A stretch of DNA of 32,657 nucleotides from CAZWEZ01 sp964632795 (GCA_964632795.1 CAZWEZ010000039.1:1-32657), one strand, 5' to 3'; counted from the stretch's first letter, positions 13,926 to 22,650 are shown. The notes: generated by a model from the letters alone, not told the origin. A program made the numbers and translations.

Positions 13926-16067
13926 ATGGGCGTTTCATCGCCGAGACCGCTGAACGGACTGCCGACATTGGCGGCGCTGGCCGCCATGGTCCTTTACGGA
14001 CCCGTGGCCGAGGCCGCCGGGGCGGCGTCGCCATGGTTCGACAACGACGATTCCAAGGTCCGCCTGATCGCCGCCGCCGAGGCCGTCGGCGAGGCGGATT
14101 CGGTGTCGTTGGGGCTTCATTTCCGTCTCCGCGAGGGGTGGAAGATCTATTGGCGCACGGCCGGGGACGCCGGATATCCGCCGTCCGTCGAGTGGGCGGG
14201 CTCGGACAACCTGGCCGGGGCCGAATTCTCCTGGCCGGCTCCCCAGCGGTTCTCGATCCTCGGCTTCGAGACCCTCGGCTACACCGACGAGGTGGTGTTG
14301 CCGATCGCCGCCGCGCTCGAGCGGCCGGGTCGTGCGTTGCGCCTTCGCGGGGTGGTCGATTACCTGGCCTGCAAGGAGATCTGCATTCCCCACCAGGCCG
14401 ACCTGGCGCTCGACCTGCCCGCCGGCGCGGCGCGCCCCAGTCCCTTCGCCCATCTCATCAACCGGTTCGCGGTCAGCGTCCCCGGCGACGGCGCGTCCCA
14501 CGGCCTGGCCCTCGAGCGGGCCGAGGTCCACGGCGTCGGCGCGCAAACGGTGTTGCGCGTCGAGGCCGCCTCGACCATACCCTTCGCCGCCCCCGATCTC
14601 TACGTCGAGGGTCCCGAGGAGCTGGCCTTCTCGCCGCCCGACGTGCGTCTGGAGGACGGCGGGACGCGGGCGTTCCTGGCGGTCAAGGTGTTCGGCGCCG
14701 AGGACCTGGAAGGCCCCCTGGCCGGCCGCCGCCTGACCTTGACCCTGGTCGACGGCGCGCGTTCGGCCGAATGGGTCCTCACCGTGACGGCGGCCGCCGC
14801 TCCGGCGGAGACGGAGGCCTCGGAGCTGCCGCTGATCCTGGTCCTGGCCCTGATCGGCGGCCTGATCCTCAACCTGATGCCGTGCGTGCTGCCGGTGCTG
14901 TCGATCAAGCTGCTGGGCGTGATCGGCCACGGCGGCGGCGAACGGCGGACGGTCAGGCTCGGCTTCATCGCCTCGGCGGCCGGCATCCTGTTCGCCTTCC
15001 TGGTCCTGGCCGGCGCCCTGATCGCGCTCAAGGCGGGCGGCATGGCGATCGGCTGGGGCATCCAATACCAGCAGCCGTGGTTCATCGTCGCCATGACCCT
15101 GGTGGTGACCCTGTTCGCCTGCAACCTGTGGGGCTTCTTCGAAGTCCGGCTGCCCGGCTGGCTGGCCGGCCCCGACTGGCTGACCGGCTCCAGCCCCGGC
15201 CCCGGCCCCGGAAACGGGCTGGGCGGCCACTTCCTGACCGGCGCCTTCGCCACCCTGCTGGCGACGCCGTGCTCGGCGCCGTTCCTGGGCACCGCGGTCG
15301 GCTTCGCCCTGGCCCGCGGGCCGGGGGAGATCCTGGCCATCTTCGCCGCCCTCGGGATCGGCATGGCCCTGCCGTACCTGGCGGTGGCGGCGGCTCCCGG
15401 GCTGGCGACCCGGCTTCCCAGGCCGGGGCCGTGGATGATCGTCCTGTGCCGGATCCTCGGCCTGGCGCTGGCGGCGACGGCGCTGTGGCTGCTCAGCGTG
15501 CTGGCCGCCGAGGCCGGCCGGTCGGCCGCCGTCCTGGTCGGGGTGCTGATGGCCGCGGTGACGTTCCGGCTCTACCTGAAGGCCCGCGCCGACCGGCCGC
15601 TGGGGGCGATCGGCCGGGCCTCGATCACCGCCCTGGTGGTGCTGGCCTTTCTGGTCCCGAGTTGGTTCTCCGAGGCCCCGGCCTCCGCCCTGACCGGCTC
15701 CGGGGAACCGGTCGCGGGCCTGTGGCAACCCTTCGACCAGGAGGGGATCGGCCGCCTGGTGTCCGACGGCAAGGTGGTCCTGGTCGACGTCACCGCCGAC
15801 TGGTGCATCACCTGTCAGGTCAACAAGGCTTTCGTCCTGACCAAGGGCCGGGTGGTGGAGCGCCTGTCCGGCGACGGCGTGGTCGCCATGCAGGCCGACT
15901 GGACCCGGCCCAACGACGACATCACGCGCTACCTGGCCTCCTTCGGCCGCTACGGCATTCCCTTCGACGCCGTCTACGGCCCGGGCGCCCCCGAGGGCAT
16001 CGTGCTGCCCGAGCTGCTGACCTCGAAGGCGGTGCTGGAGGCCCTGGACAAGGCATCGGGCTCGTAA
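13926..16067 (+). CDS. ScsB/DsbD-type thiol:disulfide reductase
   Basis: A 713-residue inner-membrane protein that carries reducing power from cytoplasmic thioredoxin to the periplasm. Order of parts: signal peptide (about 1-33); a periplasmic N-terminal region with the redox pair C149/C153 (DYLACKEICIP) and a second beta region to about 295; a transmembrane domain (about 303-580) with the essential cysteines C321 (MPCVLP) and C450 (ATPCSAPFLG); and a C-terminal thioredoxin domain with C628-IT-C631 (TADWCITCQVNK). The larger N-terminal part and motif form point to ScsB rather than classical DsbD. A peroxiredoxin gene follows 71 nt downstream, so the pair may handle peroxide or thiol stress. 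All redox cysteines are present. Confidence 0.92.
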   Translation: MGVSSPRPLNGLPTLAALAAMVLYGPVAEAAGAASPWFDNDDSKVRLIAAAEAVGEADSVSLGLHFRLREGWKIYWRTAGDAGYPPSVEWAGSDNLAGAEFSWPAPQRFSILGFETLGYTDEVVLPIAAALERPGRALRLRGVVDYLACKEICIPHQADLALDLPAGAARPSPFAHLINRFAVSVPGDGASHGLALERAEVHGVGAQTVLRVEAASTIPFAAPDLYVEGPEELAFSPPDVRLEDGGTRAFLAVKVFGAEDLEGPLAGRRLTLTLVDGARSAEWVLTVTAAAAPAETEASELPLILVLALIGGLILNLMPCVLPVLSIKLLGVIGHGGGERRTVRLGFIASAAGILFAFLVLAGALIALKAGGMAIGWGIQYQQPWFIVAMTLVVTLFACNLWGFFEVRLPGWLAGPDWLTGSSPGPGPGNGLGGHFLTGAFATLLATPCSAPFLGTAVGFALARGPGEILAIFAALGIGMALPYLAVAAAPGLATRLPRPGPWMIVLCRILGLALAATALWLLSVLAAEAGRSAAVLVGVLMAAVTFRLYLKARADRPLGAIGRASITALVVLAFLVPSWFSEAPASALTGSGEPVAGLWQPFDQEGIGRLVSDGKVVLVDVTADWCITCQVNKAFVLTKGRVVERLSGDGVVAMQADWTRPNDDITRYLASFGRYGIPFDAVYGPGAPEGIVLPELLTSKAVLEALDKASGS

Positions 16068-16138
16068 GAGGTAAGGCTGGAATCCCCCCCGAGAGTTCCT
16101 ATCTGTTGGGAGCGTTGTTTATCGATAGAGGGGAAACC

Positions 16139-16621
16139 ATGACCATTGCAGTAGGCGACACCATTCCCGAGCTGACCCTGTTCACCATGACCGGCGACGG
16201 TCCGGGCGGCATCTCCACCAACGACATCTTCAAGGGCAAGAGGGTGGTCCTGTTCGGTCTCCCCGGGGCCTTCACCCCGACCTGCTCGGCCCAGCACCTG
16301 CCGGGTTTCGTCAAGCACGCCGAGGCGATCAAGGCCAAGAGGGTCGATTCCATCGTCTGCCTGGCGGTCAACGACGCCTTCGTGATGGGCGCCTGGGGCA
16401 AGGACCAGGAGGTCGGCGAGGCGGTGACGCTGGTCGCCGACGGCGACGCCGCCTTCACCAAGGCGACGGGGTTGGAGCTGGACCTCACCGGCAAGGGCCT
16501 GGGCCTGCGCTGCCAGCGCTTCGCGATGATCGTCGAGGACGGCGTGGTCAAGACATTGGACATCGATCCCGCCGGCGGCTTCGAAACCACCAGCGCCGAG
16601 AAGATGCTCGAGAGGCTGTAG
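16139..16621 (+). CDS. Prx5-type atypical 2-Cys peroxiredoxin
   Basis: A 160-residue cytoplasmic peroxidase of the Prx5/type II family, reducing hydrogen peroxide and alkyl peroxides. The peroxidatic C49 is in PGAFTPTCSAQHLPGF. C74 (SIVCLAVND) lies 24 residues further on, the C-X24-C spacing of type II enzymes, so it is the likely resolving cysteine. A third cysteine is in LGLRCQRFAM, where Ser is more usual. Start at ATG 16139 with AGAGGGG about 6 nt upstream. It lies 71 nt after the ScsB-type reductase on the same strand; co-transcription is likely. The electron donor (glutaredoxin or thioredoxin) cannot be told from sequence. Confidence 0.94.
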   Translation: MTIAVGDTIPELTLFTMTGDGPGGISTNDIFKGKRVVLFGLPGAFTPTCSAQHLPGFVKHAEAIKAKRVDSIVCLAVNDAFVMGAWGKDQEVGEAVTLVADGDAAFTKATGLELDLTGKGLGLRCQRFAMIVEDGVVKTLDIDPAGGFETTSAEKMLERL

Positions 16622-16679
16622 CGCGGGGCGGGGGCGACGCCCGGCAACCTACGGGATTAGCGGATTTCGGGCCTCTACT

Positions 16680-17918
16680 TCATCCCTCATCCCTGTTCCG
16701 AGGAGAATGACGGCTACCCTGCAAGGCGACCAAACCGGCCAGGGCGACTGCCGTGACGCCCGCACCCATGAAGAACGTCCCGGACGGCCCAAAGTGGTCC
16801 CAGAGCAACCCGGCGACCAAGTTCCCGCCCAATAACGCCAATCCTGTCGCCAAGTTGAAGATACCGAAGGCGGTGCCACGGATTTTCGGCGGCGTCGTAT
16901 CGGCCACCATGGCGGCCAGCAGACCTTGGGTCAGCCCCATGTGCAGGCCCCACAACACAACCCCCGCCATGACCAGCCATATGTTCGTTGCCAGGGCAAG
17001 AACGACATCCGCCGCAATAAGAACGACAAACCCGACCGCGAGAACGATACGCCGATCCATCCGATCCGAAAGGGTGCCGGCCGGATAAGCCGAGACCGCA
17101 TAGACGGCGTTCAGGACCACGAACACCATCGGCACGAGGGCGATCGAGAGGCCGACGTTTTCGGCGCGAAGGACCAGAAAGGCTTCGCTGAAACGAGCCA
17201 ACGCCACCACTGCGCCGACGATCACCAGCCACCAGTACGCGGCTCCCATTTGGCGCAGGTTCCGGACCTGGATTGGCGAGCGCGTTTCGCCCTCGGAGCG
17301 GGTCGTTTCCGGTTCTTTGACGGCGAATATCAGAATGGCAACGCTTATCAACGCGGGGATCACGGCAATCCAAAAGACCGCCTGGAAGTCGTTCGCCAAC
17401 AAAACCATGAACGCTATCGCCAGGAGAGGGCCTGCAAATGCGCCAACCGTGTCAAGGGATTGTCGTAGGCCATAGCAGGCGCCACGCAGATGTGGTGGTG
17501 CTATATCGCCTATTAGAGCATCACGGGGAGCGCCACGTATGCCTTTGCCGATACGGTCAATGAAACGAGCGGTGAAAATCCAAGAGACCGAGCCGGCGAG
17601 CGGAAACAACGGTTTTGTGACGGCGGCCAAGCCATAACCGATCACCGTCAACATCTTGCGTTTTCCCAGGTAGTCGCTGAGCGTTCCGGAAAAAACCTTG
17701 GTGATGGCAGTCGTTGCTTCGGCTACCCCCTCGATGAAACCTACGGTCAGGGCGCTGGCTCCGAGCACGGAAACCAAGAATACCGGGAGTAGACTATGGA
17801 TCAGCTCCGTGGAGGTATCCATAAACAGGCTGACGAAGCCCAACGCCCAAACGCCCTTTGGGATAGCTCTCAGGCCAGTAGCAGCGGTCCGCTCTCCATC
17901 CGGGTGGGCGATCTTCAT
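16680..17918 (-). CDS. MFS transporter
   Basis: A 412-residue major facilitator protein with twelve predicted helices. Its loop motifs are FSGTLSDYLGKRK (between helices 2 and 3), DRIGKGIRGAPRDALIGD (4-5) and YPAGTLSDRMDRR (8-9, the repeat of the first). The GKGIRGAPRDAL stretch marks a subfamily of proton-driven exporters and importers whose substrate is not known to me. Base composition is clearly lower in GC than the flanking genes, with many A/T-ending codons, and a palindromic element lies just upstream, so recent acquisition is plausible. It is convergent with the peroxiredoxin gene (58-nt gap). No regulator gene is adjacent. The start at 17918 has no evident ribosome binding site. Confidence 0.9.
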   Translation of the reverse strand: MKIAHPDGERTAATGLRAIPKGVWALGFVSLFMDTSTELIHSLLPVFLVSVLGASALTVGFIEGVAEATTAITKVFSGTLSDYLGKRKMLTVIGYGLAAVTKPLFPLAGSVSWIFTARFIDRIGKGIRGAPRDALIGDIAPPHLRGACYGLRQSLDTVGAFAGPLLAIAFMVLLANDFQAVFWIAVIPALISVAILIFAVKEPETTRSEGETRSPIQVRNLRQMGAAYWWLVIVGAVVALARFSEAFLVLRAENVGLSIALVPMVFVVLNAVYAVSAYPAGTLSDRMDRRIVLAVGFVVLIAADVVLALATNIWLVMAGVVLWGLHMGLTQGLLAAMVADTTPPKIRGTAFGIFNLATGLALLGGNLVAGLLWDHFGPSGTFFMGAGVTAVALAGLVALQGSRHSPRNRDEG

Positions 17919-18324
17919 GCACGCGCCGTTCGTTGTCGCGTTTGATTGCCTGAGACGTTAGACCCAATACGGTACGCAAATCACTGGTTTTTGGAACACC
18001 TCTGCTGAACCGCATAATCAGATGAATGTCCGCTCCGGGTTACGGGACTAATACCAGCGGACAGAGACACTGACCTGTGGGCATCCTTCGACACGCGAGC
18101 TTCGCTCGCTGCTCAGGATGAGGAATCTCTTTATTTTTCAAAAAATCTCATCCTGAGCAGCCGCGCAAGCGGCGTGTCGAAGGATGGTCGGGGGAGTCAG
18201 TGATTATGGCCGTTGGTATAAGCCGCTCGCGCGGTAGTTTGGGCATGAAGCCGCCGGCGAATTTCCTTTACTTGGCGGGGGCGACGGCGGCGGCCGGGGA
18301 CACGGTTCCCATGGCCTGGCGGGA
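17919..18324. other. 406-nt non-coding gap holding a palindromic repeat
   Basis: No credible gene is present. The left part (17919-18050) is lower in GC, like the MFS gene, and should hold its promoter. The middle is a 169-nt repeat element (18051-18219, listed separately). The right part (18220-18324) lies after the HisN-like gene; on the leftward strand only a 14-codon frame is seen there. Confidence 0.6.
18051..18219 (+). repeat. palindromic MITE-like repeat, copy A
   Basis: A 169-nt element bounded by ATACCAGCGG and CCGTTGGTAT (imperfect inverted ends). Inside, CATCCTTCGACACGC...GCTGCTCAGGATGAG pairs with its reverse complement on the other side of an A/T-rich centre. Each arm has its own small hairpin (GAGCTTCGCTC in one, CCGCGCAAGCGG in the other), so a cruciform is possible. 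By eye it is over 90% identical to the reverse complement of 24476-24646. CATCCTTCGA/TCAGGATGAG units are known intergenic repeats of alphaproteobacteria. Confidence 0.85.
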
Positions 18325-19116
18325 TCAAGCATCTCCCCGGCCGGCCAAAACCTCAAGTGCCGCCTTGTGGGTCCGGGCGTCGCCGGCGGCCAGCACCGTG
18401 CCGTCCCCTTCCAGGCCCAGCGCCCCGCCCCGCCAGTCGCTGACGACGCCCCCGGCGCCGGCGACGATGGGCACCAGGGCGGCGTAGTCGTAGGGCTCCA
18501 TGGTGCCCTCGCAGACGACATCGACGGTACCGTTGGCGAGCAGCCCGTAGGCCACGCAGTGGCCCCCGAACTCGACCCCCTTGCAGGCCTTGCGCAGCCG
18601 CTCGAAGGCCGGCACGTCCCGGTCCTCGAACATGTAGGGAGAGGTCGCGCACAGCCGCGCCCTGTCCAGTCTCGGGCAGGGCCGCGCCCGGACCGGGGCG
18701 CCGTTGAAGGTGGTCGGCCGCCCCTCGACGCCGATCCAGCGTTGGTTCAGCGCCGGGCAGTCCATGACCCCGACCACCGGCGTCCCGGCGCGCAGCAGGG
18801 CGATCAGGGTGCCGAAGGTCGGCAGCCCGGCGATGTACGCCGAGGTGCCGTCGATGGGGTCCAGCACCCACAGGTATTCGGCGTCGCGGCGCGCCGCGCC
18901 GTACTCCTCGCCGAGGATGCCGTGGCCGGGGAAGGCCTCCTCGATGATCCCGCGCATCGCCGCCTCGGTCTCGCGGTCGGCGACCGTGACCGGGCTGGCG
19001 TCGGCCTTGTCCTCGACCTCCAGGGGCTGTCGGAAATGGCTCATGACGATGGGACCGGCGGCGTCGGCCAGCCTGACGGCGAGGGCGATCAAGGAGTCGA
19101 CGGCGGGAACGGTCAT
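18325..19116 (-). CDS. inositol monophosphatase family, HisN-like histidinol-phosphatase
   Basis: A 263-residue metal-dependent phosphatase of the inositol monophosphatase fold. Metal-site motifs are GILGEEYG (E70, E71), LDPIDGTSAYIAGLPTFGTLIAL (D86, D89, G90, T91) and EPYDYAALVP near residue 210. The DPIDGT...G.P..GTLIAL form is typical of HisN, which hydrolyses histidinol phosphate, rather than inositol-specific enzymes, so a role in histidine synthesis is likely. An ATG at 19116 has GGAG 7 nt upstream and is preferred; another ATG at 19134 (six more residues) has no ribosome binding site. It is divergent from kdsB (115-nt gap). No other his gene is nearby, so the substrate is inferred. Confidence 0.88.
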   Translation of the reverse strand: MTVPAVDSLIALAVRLADAAGPIVMSHFRQPLEVEDKADASPVTVADRETEAAMRGIIEEAFPGHGILGEEYGAARRDAEYLWVLDPIDGTSAYIAGLPTFGTLIALLRAGTPVVGVMDCPALNQRWIGVEGRPTTFNGAPVRARPCPRLDRARLCATSPYMFEDRDVPAFERLRKACKGVEFGGHCVAYGLLANGTVDVVCEGTMEPYDYAALVPIVAGAGGVVSDWRGGALGLEGDGTVLAAGDARTHKAALEVLAGRGDA

Positions 19117-19231
19117 CGGACGGCTCCAGGACATGGCGGGTCACGCTCGGCGGGGGCGAATGTAGCGCCAACCGCCGGCGCACACAAAACCTGTTTCCGC
19201 GGCCGGAGGGGCGGGTATATGCTGAGCCTCC

Positions 19232-19984
19232 ATGAGCCCCCCCCGCAACCCGATCGTCGTCATTCCCACCCGCATGGCGTCCCGCCGCCTGCCCGGCAAG
19301 CCGCTGGCCGACATCCACGGCGCACCGATGATCGTCCACGTCTGGCGACGGGCCGTCGAGGCCGATGTCGGACCGGTAGTGGTGGCCTGCGCCGAGGCCG
19401 AGGTTGCCGAGGCGGTGAGGGCCGCCGGCGGCCACGCCGTGCTCACCCGGCCCGACCACCCCTCGGGCTCGGACCGCGTCTTCGAGGCCGTCGAGGCGGT
19501 CGATCCCGAACGCCGCCACGACGCCGTGATCAACCTCCAGGGCGACCTGCCGACGATCGATCCACCATCGTTCGCCGCCGCCCTCGGGGCGCTGGACGCG
19601 GCCCCGGTGGACATCGCCACCATCGCCTGCCCGATCGTCCGCCCCGAGGAGCGCGACGACGCCAACGTGGTCAAGGCGGTGATCTCGCTGGCCCCCGGGG
19701 CAGGCCAAGGACGGGCGTTGTACTTCAGCCGCGCCGCGGTGCCCTCTGGCGATGGGGATATCTATCACCACATCGGGATCTACGCCTTTCGGCGTTCGGC
19801 CCTGACCCGCTTCGCCGGCCTCGAGCCGGGGCCGCTGGAGAGGTGCGAGCGGCTCGAGCAGTTGCGGGCCCTGGAGCACGGCATGCGCATCGAGGTTGCC
19901 CTCGTTGACACGCCTCCCCTCGGCGTCGATACTCCGGCCGACCTCGAACGGGCCCGCGCGATGTTGGCCGGGGGGCGGGGGTAA
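19232..19984 (+). CDS. kdsB: 3-deoxy-manno-octulosonate cytidylyltransferase
   Basis: A 250-residue cytoplasmic enzyme that makes CMP-Kdo from CTP and Kdo, committing Kdo to lipopolysaccharide core synthesis. Motifs: IPTRMASRRLPGKPLADI (nucleotide-binding loop with R and K), HPSGSDRV, NLQGDLP (metal-binding D), YFSRAAVPS, HHIGIYAFRR, and the terminal VDTPADLERAR. Length and ends match the family. The ATG at 19232 is the natural start. It is followed after 21 nt by pheA, an order common in alphaproteobacteria. It implies an LPS-bearing outer membrane, in keeping with the Mla genes here. Confidence 0.96.
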   Translation: MSPPRNPIVVIPTRMASRRLPGKPLADIHGAPMIVHVWRRAVEADVGPVVVACAEAEVAEAVRAAGGHAVLTRPDHPSGSDRVFEAVEAVDPERRHDAVINLQGDLPTIDPPSFAAALGALDAAPVDIATIACPIVRPEERDDANVVKAVISLAPGAGQGRALYFSRAAVPSGDGDIYHHIGIYAFRRSALTRFAGLEPGPLERCERLEQLRALEHGMRIEVALVDTPPLGVDTPADLERARAMLAGGRG

Positions 19985-20005
19985 CAACAGGCCGGGCCGA
20001 AGCCG

Positions 20006-20875
20006 ATGTCCGATCCCGACAAGACCATCGCTTTCCAGGGCGACCCCGGGGCGTACTCGGACCTCGCCTGCCGTTCGGTGCGCCCGGAGATGGCGACCCT
20101 GCCCTGTCGCGGCTTCGAGGACGCCTTCGCCGCCGTCCACGAGGGACGGGCCATGCTGGCCATGATTCCCATCGAGAACTCGGTGGCCGGGCGGGTCGCC
20201 GACATCCACCACCTGTTGCCCGAGTCCGGGCTGCACATCATCGGCGAGCACTTCCAGCGGGTCGACCACCACCTGCTGGGTCTCGAGGGCGCCGGGATCG
20301 ACGACCTGACCCACGTCCACAGCCACATCCACGCGCTGAACCAGTGTCGCAACCTGATCCGCGAGCAGGGCCTGGAGGTGGTGGTGCGGATCGACACCGC
20401 CAGCGCCGCCCGCGAGATCGCCGGGGGCGGCGACAAGAGCCAGGCGGTGATCGCCTCCGAGTTGGCCGGCGAGATCCACGGCCTGGTCTCGCTGAAGGCC
20501 AACATCGAGGACGCCGCGCACAACACCACCCGCTTCCTGATCATGGCCAAGGATCCGGTCGTCCCCCACCCCAAGGCGGGACGGCTGATCACCAGTTTCG
20601 TGTTCCGGGTGCGCAACGTGCCGGCCGCCCTGTACAAGGCGATGGGCGGCTTTGCCACCAACGGCATCAACATGACCAAGCTCGAGAGCTACCTGGTCGG
20701 GGGCCGCTTCAACGCCGCCCAGTTCTACGCCGACGTCGATGGCCACCCTGAGCACCCCGGCCTGCGGCTGGCCCTGGAGGAGCTGGACTTCTTCTCCCGC
20801 GAGGTCAAGATCCTGGGCGTCTACCCGGCCCACCCCTACCGCCTGGAAGACGACTCCGGGGACGACCAGGACTAA
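20006..20875 (+). CDS. pheA: prephenate dehydratase
   Basis: A 289-residue monofunctional enzyme that converts prephenate to phenylpyruvate in phenylalanine synthesis. The catalytic domain (about 1-185) has FQGDPGAYSDLA, IPIENSVAGRV and the TRF motif at residues 175-177 (HNTTRFLIM). A C-terminal ACT domain (about 198-275) carries GINMTKLESYLVGGRF and QFYADVDGHPEHPG, the feedback site for phenylalanine; KLESYLVGG is the form usual in alphaproteobacteria. There is no fused chorismate mutase. The gene lies 21 nt after kdsB. Its TAA stop overlaps an ATACCA motif that also bounds the palindromic repeats. Confidence 0.96.
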   Translation: MSDPDKTIAFQGDPGAYSDLACRSVRPEMATLPCRGFEDAFAAVHEGRAMLAMIPIENSVAGRVADIHHLLPESGLHIIGEHFQRVDHHLLGLEGAGIDDLTHVHSHIHALNQCRNLIREQGLEVVVRIDTASAAREIAGGGDKSQAVIASELAGEIHGLVSLKANIEDAAHNTTRFLIMAKDPVVPHPKAGRLITSFVFRVRNVPAALYKAMGGFATNGINMTKLESYLVGGRFNAAQFYADVDGHPEHPGLRLALEELDFFSREVKILGVYPAHPYRLEDDSGDDQD

Positions 20876-20911
20876 TACCAAGGCTGACCCCGAACGCCGC
20901 CGGAGACGGAG

Positions 20912-22591
20912 ATGGCCACCTACCAGTACGTCTACGTGATGCACCGCCTGGGCAAGGTCTTCCCGGGCGGCCGCGAGATCCTCAAGGGCATCTCGCTGTC
21001 GTTCCTGCCCGGGGTCAAGATCGGCGTGCTGGGGGTCAACGGCGCCGGCAAGTCGACCCTGCTGAAGATCATGGCCGGGCTCGATTCCGACTTCTCCGGC
21101 GAGGCCGGGCCGGCCCAGGGCATCCGGGTCGGCTATCTGGAACAGGAACCGGGGCTCGACGAAACCAAGAACGTCGAGGGCAACGTCATCGAGGGCCTGG
21201 GCGAGACCCGGGACCTGATGGAGCGCTTCAACGAGGTCAGCGCGCGGTTCGCCGAGCCGATGGACGAGGTGGAGATGAACGCCCTGTTGGCCGAACAGGG
21301 CGAACTCCAGGAAAGGATCGACGCCCTCGACGGCTGGGAGATGGAACGCACCATCGACATCGCCATGGATGCCCTGCGCTGCCCGCCCGGCGACGCCGAG
21401 GTGGCCAGCCTGTCGGGCGGCGAGCGGCGCCGGGTGGCGCTGTGCCGGCTGCTCCTCCAGCGCCCCGACATCCTGCTGCTGGACGAGCCGACCAACCACC
21501 TCGACGCCGGTTCGGTGGCGTGGCTGGAACGCTTCCTGGCCGACTACGAGGGCACCGTGATGATCGTCACCCACGACCGCTACTTCCTCGACAACGTCAC
21601 CGGCTGGATCCTCGAGCTGGACCGCGGCCGCGGCATCCCATATGAGGGCAACTACTCCTCATGGCTGGAGCAGAAGGAGAAGCGCCTGGCCCACGAGGAG
21701 AGCCGCGAGAGCGCCCGCCAGCGGACCCTCAAGAGCGAGCTGGAGTGGATCCGCTCCTCGCCCCGCGCCCGCCAGGCCAAGGGCAAGGCGCGGATCACCG
21801 CCTACGACACCCTGCTCGCCGAGGCCCGCGACCGCCAGCCCGGCGCCGCCCAGATCGTCATTCCCCCGGGGCCGCGCCTCGGCGACCTGGTGATCGAGGC
21901 CAGGGATCTGCGCAAGGGCTACGGCGACAAGCTGCTGATCGACGGCCTCGACTTCAAGCTGCCGCCGGGGGGCATCGTCGGGGTGATCGGCGCCAACGGC
22001 GCCGGCAAGACGACCCTGTTCAGGATGATCGTCGGCGACGAGGCGCCCGATTCGGGAAGCTTGAGGATCGGCGACACGGTGGTGCTCGGCTACGTCGATC
22101 AGTCGCGCGACGCGCTCGAGGCCGATCATTCCGTGTTCCAGGAGATCAGCGGCGGCCTGGACGAGATCGAGCTCGGCCGGCGCAAGATGCAGAGCCGGGC
22201 CTACGTCGCCCAGTTCAACTTCCGTGGCGGCGACCAGCAGAAGAAGGTGGGTTCGCTGTCGGGCGGCGAACGCAACCGGGTCCATCTGGCCAAGATGCTG
22301 AAATCCGGCGCCAACGTGCTGCTGCTCGACGAGCCGACCAACGACCTCGACGTCGACACCCTCAGGGCGCTGGAAGAGGGCCTCGAGGAGTTCGCCGGCT
22401 GCGCCGTGGTGATCAGCCACGACCGCTGGTTCCTCGACCGCCTGGCGACCCACATCATCGCCTTCGAGGGCGACAGCCAAGTCGTGTGGTTCGCCGGCAA
22501 CTACCAGGACTACGAAGCCGACCTCCGCCGCCGCCTCGGCGCCGAAGCCGACCAGCCCCACCGCATCAAGTACAAGCCGCTGACCCGGTAA
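20912..22591 (+). CDS. ettA: energy-dependent translational throttle EttA (ABC-F)
   Basis: A 559-residue soluble ABC-F protein with two ATPase domains and no membrane part. It binds the ribosomal E site and adjusts translation to the ATP/ADP ratio. First domain: Walker A GVNGAGKST (41-49), signature LSGGERRRVALCRLLL, Walker B ILLLDEPTNHLD. Second domain: GANGAGKTT, LSGGERNRVHLAKML, VLLLDEPTNDLDVDT. The linker (ESARQRTLKSELEWIRSS followed by ARQAKGKARI) is the P-site tRNA interaction motif, and the insertion in domain 1 that contacts L1 (arm) is present, both diagnostic of EttA. Length matches the E. coli protein closely. The start at 20912 follows a purine-rich GGAGACGG. Confidence 0.96.
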   Translation: MATYQYVYVMHRLGKVFPGGREILKGISLSFLPGVKIGVLGVNGAGKSTLLKIMAGLDSDFSGEAGPAQGIRVGYLEQEPGLDETKNVEGNVIEGLGETRDLMERFNEVSARFAEPMDEVEMNALLAEQGELQERIDALDGWEMERTIDIAMDALRCPPGDAEVASLSGGERRRVALCRLLLQRPDILLLDEPTNHLDAGSVAWLERFLADYEGTVMIVTHDRYFLDNVTGWILELDRGRGIPYEGNYSSWLEQKEKRLAHEESRESARQRTLKSELEWIRSSPRARQAKGKARITAYDTLLAEARDRQPGAAQIVIPPGPRLGDLVIEARDLRKGYGDKLLIDGLDFKLPPGGIVGVIGANGAGKTTLFRMIVGDEAPDSGSLRIGDTVVLGYVDQSRDALEADHSVFQEISGGLDEIELGRRKMQSRAYVAQFNFRGGDQQKKVGSLSGGERNRVHLAKMLKSGANVLLLDEPTNDLDVDTLRALEEGLEEFAGCAVVISHDRWFLDRLATHIIAFEGDSQVVWFAGNYQDYEADLRRRLGAEADQPHRIKYKPLTR

Positions 22592-22592
22592 G

Positions 22593-22650
22593 GCAAAGCG
22601 GAGCGCTGACGCGCTTTGCAAGCATGCGGGGGCTCGCCTCCGCGCCCCCG
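22593..22650 (+). terminator. two hairpins after ettA
   Basis: GCAAAGCG (22593-22600) pairs with CGCTTTGC (22612-22619), beginning right after the ettA stop. CGGGGGC (22627-22633) pairs with GCCCCCG (22644-22650). Neither has a T-run. They may terminate or attenuate transcription between ettA and the TPR gene. Confidence 0.35.

Noticed and set aside
18220..18324. Small gene after the HisN-like gene
   Set aside because: Only a 14-codon frame is found, with no partner overlap or recognisable sequence.
18353..21574. Leftward open frame of over 1000 codons across hisN, kdsB, pheA and ettA
   Set aside because: It runs through four well-supported genes, mostly antisense, and its composition is that of a GC shadow frame.
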